Assembly (NCBI RefSeq): GCF_029213205.1 | Contig: NZ_JARGNH010000025.1 | Span: forward strand, 1 to 44,736 | DNA length: 44,736 nt | DNA from: Pseudooceanicola sp. | GTDB taxonomy: Bacteria; Pseudomonadota; Alphaproteobacteria; Rhodobacterales; Rhodobacteraceae | Direction: 5' to 3' | Shown: positions 8,282-13,941 of the stretch, piece after piece | Layout of the letters: every line of letters starts with the position of its first letter | How positions within the stretch are numbered: the stretch's first letter is position 1 | The notes under the pieces: generated by a model | The model's database searches: none | Seen by the model: the letters and a program-made list of their open reading frames with translations, nothing else | What the model was told of the DNA's origin: nothing | Translations under genes and position numbers: made by a program

Positions 8282-8323
8282 TCCTGTCGCGCGGGGGATG
8301 GTCCCCCGCCTCCAAGACAGGAG
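8282..8323 (+). promoter_or_regulatory. two-tier hairpin leader sequestering the ribosome site
   Basis: Outer arms TCCTGTC (8282-8288) and GACAGGA (8316-8322) pair perfectly, and the 3' arm contains the Shine-Dalgarno AGGAG of the 54-aa gene. Inside, GCGGGGGA (8291-8298) and TCCCCCGC (8302-8309) form an 8-bp stem with a TGG loop. The ssb leader (19753-19783) has the same architecture and outer-arm sequence. It is a candidate RNA element controlling translation, or a fold-back in single-stranded DNA. Confidence 0.5.
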
Positions 8324-8331
8324 CCAAACAG

Positions 8332-8496
8332 ATGTCCCGCAAAGATGCACACGCCTTCGCCGCCTCCCTCGCCGCCACGCTCATGGTCTCGATCGTCGTC
8401 TTCCAGGCAGGGGATGGAACCTTTGGCGCCGTCCCCGCCGATGAAATCGACGGCGACGAGGTCGTGATCGTATCGGAATACGATCCCTTCGGGTGA
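8332..8496 (+). CDS. small single-pass membrane protein
   Basis: 54-aa protein with a short basic N terminus (MSRKDAHAF), one hydrophobic helix (about residues 8-25, AASLAATLMVSIVVFQ) and an acidic C-terminal tail (EIDGDEVVIVSEYD). AGGAG at 8319-8323 gives a good ribosome site. It closes the first piece of the plasmid block and is followed at once by the IS630 remnant, so the block was probably interrupted here. Function unknown; it could be a small regulatory or entry-related membrane peptide. Confidence 0.6.
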   Translation: MSRKDAHAFAASLAATLMVSIVVFQAGDGTFGAVPADEIDGDEVVIVSEYDPFG

Positions 8497-8507
8497 GGCC
8501 TCTGGCC

Positions 8508-8846
8508 TCACTTTCCTTGGGCCCGGGTACGGCGTGGATTTACCTCCGGGCCTATATCGGTGCCAGTGCGCCGCTTCTCAGCGACATCCGGGAGGACCTG
8601 TTCAGCTGCTCGCAGGTCTTTTTTGTGTGTCAGCCCAAGACGGTGCAGGACGCGGCCGAACGCCGAGCGGTGTATCTCGATGCCATGGTTTGCCCTGAGT
8701 TCGCGCACCAGCGCATCGAGTGTCAGATCGCCCTGCGCCGCAATCCGCTCCCGCACCCGTAGGGCCACTTCCGCCAACTTGCGACGCCACTGATTACCCC
8801 GGCACTTTGCCTTGAGCTGCCGGTCTGGTTCCGCAACTTGATCATT
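8508..8846 (-). pseudogene. IS630-family transposase fragment
   Basis: An open stretch of about 113 codons with no proper start matches the N-terminal HTH part of IS630-type transposases. The core is a GDLTLDALVREL ... GVLHRLGLTHKK ... EQVLPDVAEKRR type pattern. It ends where the DDE catalytic domain should begin, and no DDE motifs follow. A TGA at 8847-8849 closes the frame upstream. It is therefore a truncated remnant, marking the left edge of the TCS/PepSY cargo region. 8847-8961 contains no gene. Confidence 0.65.
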
Positions 8847-8961
8847 TCAGATCAGACCGAAACGGAATCCTGAATCAGGTCAGGGACGACACGCTCTAGA
8901 TGCAAAGCGATTAGGCCGTGATGCGCGATAAGACGCGAAGCTGCTGATGGACCATCTTTTG

Positions 8962-10329
8962 TCACGTCTTGGGCATCGCATCTCCCGCGACGGAATGCGG
9001 AACATCTGTAGGTAACCGAATGGAGGCCTGGAAACCAGAAGACTCACCCGGACGCGGTGACTCAAGATTGAGCGGGCTTCCGATCCGGTCCGCGATGGCC
9101 GCGACGATGGCGAGGCCGAGTCCGCTGCCATCGGTTCTCGTATTTGCCCGCTCGAAACGCGCCGTCAGGCGGTCGAGGGTGTCGCGCAACAGCACGGGAC
9201 CGTCGTTCGCCACGATGAGCTGCCCGTCCAGCGTCACGGTCACCTCGACCGGGGCGGTCTCCGCCCCATGGCGCAGGGCGTTCTCCACTAGGTTTCGGCA
9301 GAGGATAGCGAAGGCATCGGGGTCGATATCGGACAGGACGGGAGTGTCCGGCAGGGTCAGCGCGATCCGGTCCATCGCACCCGTACGTGCCAGATCATCC
9401 ACCACGACACGTGCGACGGGTCTGAGATCCGTGTTTCGGTCCGTTCGCAGTCGTCCGCCTTCCGCCCGCGCAAGTTGCATGAGGCGTTCCGACATCCGCG
9501 TTAATCGCTTGAGCGTCGCTTCGATCTCCGCGGCGCGCGCGTCAATGGCCGGATCATGGGTCTCCGACCGAAGCCTCTGCGCCTGCGCGATGGCGCCTGC
9601 CAGCGGGGTCCGCAATTCGTGCGCGGCGTTCGCCGCAAAGCTGCGTTCGGCCTCAAACGCCTCGCGCAACCTTTTCAGAAGGTTGTTTAGGGTTGCGGCC
9701 AGCGGTCCGATTTCTGCCGGCAGGTCGTCGGCGGGAACTTCGGACAGGTCGCGGGCGCTGCGTGCCTCGAGCCGTGTGCGGTAGCGGCGCAGGGGGGCGA
9801 GGCTGAAGCGGACGGCCAGGATGATTGCAGCGAGTGCGACGGGCAGCACGACCAGCAGCGGCAGAACGAGGCCCATCCGGATTTCCCGCGCGACCGACGC
9901 GCGATGCGCAAGCGGCTCGGCGACGGTGATGCGGATTGTCCCCTGAAGGGCCGCGTCGCTGTAGAGGCGATGGGTGGCGGTCTGCTCAAACCCCGGCTCG
10001 TTGTAAGCCGGGAACACGGCGGGGTCCGCCGCATGGGATTGCAGCAGGACGCGACCCTCGGCGTCAGTGACCACATAGGTGAAGAACTCGTCGTGCTCGC
10101 GGATCGGCGCGAGCCTCTGCGTCACGCCCTGGTCTTCGCGGCCCACGATGTCGGTCACCGCCAGCGGCAGGATGCGCTCAGCGGTCTCGCGCAGGGCGGA
10201 GTCGAAAACCTCGTCCAACTCGCCCCTGACGATCACCGCCGTGACCGTCGCGGCCAGCAACCAGAGGATCGTCAGCACGAGGCCGAGAGACAGACCGAGC
10301 CGTGCCTGAAGGCTGCGTGGCAGCCTCAC
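8962..10329 (-). CDS. sensor histidine kinase (QseC-like)
   Basis: Inner-membrane sensor kinase that phosphorylates the response regulator encoded just upstream. TM1 is at about 10-34, a periplasmic sensor region at about 35-150 and TM2 at about 152-176, followed by HAMP. The H-box is AANAAHELRTPLAG with phospho-acceptor His237, the N-box is NLVENALRHG (N350), and a GSGLGLAI G-box is present. The periplasmic region is rich in acidic residues and a few histidines, compatible with metal or cationic signals, but the ligand is unknown. The start overlaps the regulator stop by 4 nt (ATGA). The pair is divergent from the PepSY/cytochrome genes and probably controls them. Confidence 0.9.
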   Translation of the reverse strand: MRLPRSLQARLGLSLGLVLTILWLLAATVTAVIVRGELDEVFDSALRETAERILPLAVTDIVGREDQGVTQRLAPIREHDEFFTYVVTDAEGRVLLQSHAADPAVFPAYNEPGFEQTATHRLYSDAALQGTIRITVAEPLAHRASVAREIRMGLVLPLLVVLPVALAAIILAVRFSLAPLRRYRTRLEARSARDLSEVPADDLPAEIGPLAATLNNLLKRLREAFEAERSFAANAAHELRTPLAGAIAQAQRLRSETHDPAIDARAAEIEATLKRLTRMSERLMQLARAEGGRLRTDRNTDLRPVARVVVDDLARTGAMDRIALTLPDTPVLSDIDPDAFAILCRNLVENALRHGAETAPVEVTVTLDGQLIVANDGPVLLRDTLDRLTARFERANTRTDGSGLGLAIVAAIADRIGSPLNLESPRPGESSGFQASIRLPTDVPHSVAGDAMPKT

Positions 10330-10985
10330 GACTTGCCCAGCCTGTAGCCCATGCCGCGCTCGGTCTCGATGACCGCGCTCCCGAGCTTCTTGCGCAGGCG
10401 ACTGACATGGACCTCGATGGTGTTGCTCTCCACCTCGGCGCCGAAAGCGTAGAGCTTATCCTCCAGCTGCGGCTTGGACAGCAGTTGCCCCGGACGCGCG
10501 AGGAAGGCCTCGAACAGAGCCCATTCGCGGGCCGTCAGTTGAACCGGCTTGCCGTCGCGATGAATGCTGCGCGCGGCGAGGTCGATGTCCAGCGCGCCAT
10601 GGGTGACGATGGGGTTGGGATTGCCGCTGTATCGCCGGGCAACCGAGCCGATCCGGGCCGACAGTTCGGACAGGTCGAAGGGTTTCACGAGGTAGTCGTC
10701 GGCGCCCGCGTTCAGGCCCTCGATCCGGTCCGAGACCTGGTCGAGCGCCGTCAGGATGATGACCGGCGTCACATCGCCCCGCGCGCGCAGGCCCTTGAGG
10801 AACCCGATCCCGCGCCCGTCCGGCAGCATGAGGTCGAGCAGGATCAGGTCATAGGACGCCCCGCGCAGCGCGTCGCCCGCCGCATCCAGACGCGTGACCC
10901 AGTCCACCGATTGGCCATCGGCGGCGATCTGGTCGCGCACGGCAGCGCCGAGAGTCGTGTCGTCTTCGATCAGCAGGATGCGCAT
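10326..10985 (-). CDS. OmpR/PhoB-family response regulator
   Basis: DNA-binding response regulator. The receiver domain (1-115) has acidic D8/D9, phospho-acceptor D51 (LILLDLMLP) and K101 (LVKPFD). The C-terminal winged helix (about 125-215) contains EVHVSRLRKKLG and the GYRLGK end. It is transcribed with the downstream sensor kinase. The divergent intergenic region to the PepSY gene contains two inverted copies of CTGAC-N3-AAGCTGAAGC with half-sites spaced 11 bp, the geometry OmpR-family dimers recognise. Autoregulation and control of the PepSY genes are therefore likely. Confidence 0.92.
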   Translation of the reverse strand: MRILLIEDDTTLGAAVRDQIAADGQSVDWVTRLDAAGDALRGASYDLILLDLMLPDGRGIGFLKGLRARGDVTPVIILTALDQVSDRIEGLNAGADDYLVKPFDLSELSARIGSVARRYSGNPNPIVTHGALDIDLAARSIHRDGKPVQLTAREWALFEAFLARPGQLLSKPQLEDKLYAFGAEVESNTIEVHVSRLRKKLGSAVIETERGMGYRLGKS

Positions 10986-11030
10986 GTCTGGTCCCGTTCT
11001 TTTCCCGATGACTCCCCATGATCCGTCTGG

Positions 11031-11079
11031 CTGACACGAAGCTGAAGCTGTTGGGCACGCCGCTTCAGGCTGCCGTCAG
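11031..11079. promoter_or_regulatory. paired response-regulator operators in the divergent promoter
   Basis: CTGACACGAAGCTGAAGC (11031-11048, plus strand) and CTGACGGCAGCCTGAAGC (11062-11079, minus strand) face each other 13 bp apart, between the regulator and PepSY genes. The same 18-mer occurs at 12166-12183 and 12946-12963. The CTGA half-sites are 11 bp apart within each copy. The binding protein is inferred to be the adjacent OmpR-family regulator. Confidence 0.65.
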
Positions 11080-11130
11080 CTTCGCCGCGCATGAAGTGCA
11101 TCAAGAGGCGTGCCACGCGGAGTTTGACGC

Positions 11131-11463
11131 ATGAAGAAGACATTGACAATTCTCGGTTTTCTCGCGGTCTTCCCGGCCGGCGCCGCGTTGGCGGACGACG
11201 ACTGCTTCGTCCCGATGGCCGATTGGCAGCCGCGCGACGCCGTTGCCCGGCTGGCCGAAGAGAACGGCTGGACGGTGCGCCGCATCAAGATCGACGACGG
11301 CTGCTACGAGATCGACGGCCGCGATACCGAAGGGCGCCGGATCGAGGTGACCGTCCACCCGGCGACGCTCCAGGTGATCGAGTTCGAATACGAAGACGAG
11401 GACAACGACAAACGCCGCGACAAGGACCGGGGCCGGGATCGGGACGGAGGCGACAATGACTGA
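11131..11463 (+). CDS. periplasmic PepSY-domain protein
   Basis: 110-aa exported protein. A Sec signal peptide (MKKTLTILGFLAVFPAGAALA) precedes a PepSY-type domain (about 30-92) with NGWTVRRIKIDDGCYEI and IEVTVHPATLQV. The tail is highly charged and acidic. Two cysteines (near residues 25 and 57) could form a disulfide. It is paralogous to the protein at 13040-13420. PepSY domains occur in periplasmic inhibitor or sensor modules and in redox proteins. It starts the operon divergent from the two-component regulator and overlaps the cytochrome gene by 8 nt. Confidence 0.8.
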   Translation: MKKTLTILGFLAVFPAGAALADDDCFVPMADWQPRDAVARLAEENGWTVRRIKIDDGCYEIDGRDTEGRRIEVTVHPATLQVIEFEYEDEDNDKRRDKDRGRDRDGGDND

Positions 11464-12109
11464 GGCAACCACGCATGACGCCCCCAAGATGAGTGCCGGG
11501 TCGTCCGGCAAGGTCCGGGTCTGGGATCCGCTGGTGCGGATTTTCCATTGGAGCCTTGTCGGTGCCTTTACGCTCGCCTGGTTGACGGCAGACGAATGGC
11601 AGACCACGCATGAAATCGCCGGGTATGTCGTTGCGGGCCTCGTCGGGTTTCGCCTCGTCTGGGGTCTGGTCGGCGGTCGCTATGCGAGCTTCGCCCAGTT
11701 TCTGCAGGGTCCCGCAGCGACGCTTGACTATCTGCGAGCGATGTTCGGGCGGCGAGAGCGCCGGTATCTCGGGCACAACCCGGCCGGCGCGGCGATGATC
11801 GTGGCGCTACTTGTCACGCTCTCGGCCACCGCCCTTACCGGCTGGCTCATGGAAGACCCCGACCGCATCACGCTGCTACCTGACCTGCCTCAGATCGTGG
11901 CACCGGCTTACGCCGACGAGGGCGAGACGGGCGGCAGCGACAATGATGCGCTTGAAGAGGTGCATGAGGCACTCGCCAATCTGTTATTGCTGCTGGTGGC
12001 GTTGCATGTCGGCGGCGTCGTACTGGCGTCCTTCCGGCATCGCGAGAACCTCGCCCGTTCCATGATTACCGGCGACAAGCGCGCGCCCGGTCCCGGCGAC
12101 ATCGTCTGA
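11456..12109 (+). CDS. cytochrome b561 / Ni-Fe hydrogenase-type b cytochrome
   Basis: 217-aa four-helix membrane cytochrome predicted to carry heme b and move electrons between the quinone pool and a periplasmic partner. The family pattern WDPLVRIFHWSL (H31) opens helix 1. Further candidate heme ligands are H52 (TTHEIAGY), H170 and H184 (LLVALHVGG) in the last helix. TM helices are at about 27-45, 55-73, 112-131 and 172-194. It overlaps the preceding PepSY gene (ATGACTGA), so translation is coupled, and a terminator follows at 12134. PepSY-cytochrome pairs of this kind are common beside two-component systems in Rhodobacterales. The redox partner is unknown. Confidence 0.85.
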   Translation: MTEATTHDAPKMSAGSSGKVRVWDPLVRIFHWSLVGAFTLAWLTADEWQTTHEIAGYVVAGLVGFRLVWGLVGGRYASFAQFLQGPAATLDYLRAMFGRRERRYLGHNPAGAAMIVALLVTLSATALTGWLMEDPDRITLLPDLPQIVAPAYADEGETGGSDNDALEEVHEALANLLLLLVALHVGGVVLASFRHRENLARSMITGDKRAPGPGDIV

Positions 12110-12133
12110 CCGACTTTCCCTTCGGCGCGACCT

Positions 12134-12164
12134 GGCCCCGCTCTCACCGGCGGGGCCTTTTCTT
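12134..12164 (+). terminator. Rho-independent terminator after the cytochrome gene
   Basis: GGCCCCGC (12134-12141), an 8-nt loop and GCGGGGCC (12150-12157) are followed by TTTTCTT. This is a perfect 8-bp GC stem with a T-run, 25 nt after the cytochrome stop. The T-run overlaps the start of the 50-bp repeat. Confidence 0.85.
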
Positions 12165-12207
12165 CCTGACGGCAAGCTGAAGCGGGAATCGTTGCTCCGT
12201 CAGGAAG
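12158..12207 (+). repeat. 50-bp promoter repeat, copy 1
   Basis: This 50-bp sequence is identical to 12938-12987. It contains the 18-bp operator CTGACGGCAAGCTGAAGC (12166-12183) and perfect 10-bp inverted arms TTCCTGACGG (12163-12172) and CCGTCAGGAA (12197-12206). It follows a terminator and precedes the 12258 gene by 50 nt, so it is most likely a response-regulator-controlled promoter. Confidence 0.8.
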
Positions 12208-12257
12208 CCCTCAGATGGGGCTGGCAGAGTGTTTGCATCAGTAGAGGAGAGGCTGTC

Positions 12258-12860
12258 ATGCAAACAAAACTCATCATCGCCGCCGTCATAACGGCGCTTG
12301 CCGTGCCTGCGATCGCGGCTCCGAATGAAACACCCTATGCACTGAGCGCGGTACACGCCGACAATCAGGGCCAGCTTGAACGGATCACCGGAAGGTCCGA
12401 CGAAATCGGGGCTGCCGCTCGCGCTGCCGCCGACCTCTTGAAGCCGCACAATGCAGCGCAGGAGCGGCTGGTTCTGCCCATGCTCGGTTGGGCAGAATCT
12501 GCGACGACTGGAACGGTACTACCGACGGCGATACCTGATCGGAACAGCTTGGAAGCCGAGTTGTCGCAGCTCTACGATGGCGACGTGGACTTGGTCACCG
12601 CTCTGGTCGATCTCTACGCAGCGGCAGAAGAAGCGGGGGATTTAGAGACCGCGCGTCTTGCCGAACGGATGATCTGGCACGAGACGAACGATGTCCAGTT
12701 GCTGTATCCGGCGGCGCTTCTCGTCCATACTTCTATGACGTCGCGGGACGGGACTACTGGACCGATGGGAATCAGCCTGGAACCTGGTCCGCTCTACGGC
12801 GAACATCCGATGCCGATGATGGGCGTCGGGGACCCGCACCGGCCGCGTTCCGGAAACTGA
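12258..12860 (+). CDS. exported hemerythrin-like helical protein (tentative)
   Basis: 200-aa protein with a signal peptide (MQTKLIIAAVITALAVPAIAA) and a mostly helical mature part. Two segments resemble hemerythrin-type helices: LLKPHNAAQERLVLPML (H-x3-Q-E) and ERMIWHETNDVQLLYPAALL (HE-x2-D, then LLYPAL). Both fit the pattern of histidine/carboxylate di-iron helices, though a full ligand set was not confirmed. ATG 12258 has a GAGGAGAGG ribosome site; an upstream in-frame start at 12192 would run through the operator repeat and is rejected. Own promoter (50-bp repeat) and own terminator (12916-12942). Role unknown; iron or redox sensing fits the context. Confidence 0.65.
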   Translation: MQTKLIIAAVITALAVPAIAAPNETPYALSAVHADNQGQLERITGRSDEIGAAARAAADLLKPHNAAQERLVLPMLGWAESATTGTVLPTAIPDRNSLEAELSQLYDGDVDLVTALVDLYAAAEEAGDLETARLAERMIWHETNDVQLLYPAALLVHTSMTSRDGTTGPMGISLEPGPLYGEHPMPMMGVGDPHRPRSGN

Positions 12861-12915
12861 GTCCAGCGGCGGCAGGCGTCGTCGGGACGGAATCCTACGT
12901 CCGGCCCGATCTGAG

Positions 12916-12942
12916 AAGGCCGGCTTTGCGCCGGCCTTTTTC
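12916..12942 (+). terminator. Rho-independent terminator
   Basis: AAGGCCGGC (12916-12924), loop TTTGC, GCCGGCCTT (12930-12938) and a run of T to 12941 form a perfect stem with a T-tail. It ends the 12258 transcript and is directly followed by copy 2 of the 50-bp repeat. Confidence 0.88.
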
Positions 12943-12987
12943 TTCCTGACGGCAAGCTGAAGCGGGAATCGTTGCTCCGTCAGGAAG
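12938..12987 (+). repeat. 50-bp promoter repeat, copy 2
   Basis: Perfect copy of 12158-12207, again between a terminator and a PepSY-cluster gene. It contains the operator at 12946-12963 and the TTCCTGACGG/CCGTCAGGAA arms (12943-12952 and 12977-12986). It should drive 13040 and the downstream operon through ApbE. Confidence 0.8.
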
Positions 12988-13039
12988 TCCTCAGGTCGGC
13001 TCTCCAGATTGTCCTCAGCAGACCAAAGGAGACCCTGCC

Positions 13040-13420
13040 ATGAAAAAGACCCTGACCGCACTTGCCATTCTCGCACTGCTGCCTGCCGGCGCGGCGCTCG
13101 CCGATGACGACGATTGCTCCGTGCCCCGCAGCCAATGGCAGCCGCGCGAGGCTGCGATGCAAGTGGCCCAGAAGAACGGCTGGACCGTGCGAAAGTTCGA
13201 GATCGACGATGGCTGTTACGAGATGGAGGGCCGCGACGCGGCCGGACGGGAAATCGAAGTGAAACTCGATCCGGCGACGCTCCAGGTCGTCGAGATGGAC
13301 TACGAGGATGACGACGACGACCGCGGCGGCGCTCCCAATCCCACGCCTGCAGGCACCGCCCAGCCGCCGCAGAACGGCCTCTTCGGGAACGGCGCGCCGC
13401 CGAAGGTTCAGGTGAACTGA
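13040..13420 (+). CDS. periplasmic PepSY-domain protein (paralogue)
   Basis: 126-aa exported protein with signal peptide MKKTLTALAILALLPAGAALA and a PepSY-type domain. It shares long near-identical stretches with the 11131 protein (NGWTVR, IDDGCYEM, RDAAGREIEV, DPATLQVVE), so the two arose by duplication. The C-terminal tail differs: an acidic EDDDDD stretch, then a proline- and glycine-rich end. CAAAGGAG gives a good ribosome site. It is the first gene after repeat copy 2 and probably the head of the DUF2271-reductase-ApbE operon. It may be a small periplasmic partner of the membrane PepSY reductase. Confidence 0.8.
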   Translation: MKKTLTALAILALLPAGAALADDDDCSVPRSQWQPREAAMQVAQKNGWTVRKFEIDDGCYEMEGRDAAGREIEVKLDPATLQVVEMDYEDDDDDRGGAPNPTPAGTAQPPQNGLFGNGAPPKVQVN

Positions 13421-13458
13421 GCCGCTCCGAACCAACCTCCCGAACAAGGATGAACCTG

Positions 13459-13929
13459 ATGAAATCACTACTCGCAACGCTGGCGCTCACCACGGCGCTG
13501 ACGCTTCCCGGTCTCGCGATGGCGCGACCGGTGACGCTCACCACGACCCTCAACAACTATGGCGGCGACGGGGCCTATCTCGCGCTCTATGTCACCGACG
13601 CCTCGGGCGCCTATGTCGGCAGTCTCTGGATGGCCGGCGGCAAATCGAAGTACTACGAGCATCTGAGCGATTGGCACCGCGCCACCGGCGGCGACACCGC
13701 ACAGGTGAACGGCATCACCGGCGCCAGCGTCGGCGCGGGCCGGACGCTGGAGATCACCCTCGATCTGGCCGACGCGCTGTTCGATGCGGGCTACACGCTC
13801 CACATCGACGCCGCCGTCGAGGACATGCGCGACAGCCCGAACGAGGTGGCGGTACCGCTCACGACCGATGGCGCCGGCACGCCCGTTCGCGGCCGCCGCT
13901 ACGTCGCCAGCTTCGCCTACGACATGTGA
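13459..13929 (+). CDS. exported DUF2271 protein with flavinylation motif
   Basis: 156-aa exported protein of the DUF2271 type with a signal peptide (MKSLLATLALTTALTLPGLAMA). The mature domain has YLALYVTDASGAYVGSLW, a beta-sandwich-like start. Residues 87-90 are TGAS in NGITGASVGAG, matching the [S/T]GA[S/T] site where ApbE attaches FMN to Thr or Ser. DUF2271, PepSY and ApbE genes are known to cluster. ATG 13459 follows AAGGA; ATG 13450 is too close to it. It lies 12 nt before the PepSY-reductase gene, so it is the likely flavinylated electron carrier of this operon. Flavinylation is inferred from the motif and neighbours. Confidence 0.82.
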   Translation: MKSLLATLALTTALTLPGLAMARPVTLTTTLNNYGGDGAYLALYVTDASGAYVGSLWMAGGKSKYYEHLSDWHRATGGDTAQVNGITGASVGAGRTLEITLDLADALFDAGYTLHIDAAVEDMRDSPNEVAVPLTTDGAGTPVRGRRYVASFAYDM

Positions 13930-13941
13930 GGAGTGAGGGCC

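Noticed and set aside
7978-8331. Upstream extension of the 54-aa membrane protein (172 codons)
   Set aside because: It would read through two hairpins and low-complexity sequence; the ATG at 8332 has the good ribosome site.
12192-12257. Upstream start for the hemerythrin-like protein
   Set aside because: It would begin inside the 50-bp operator repeat and hide the signal peptide.
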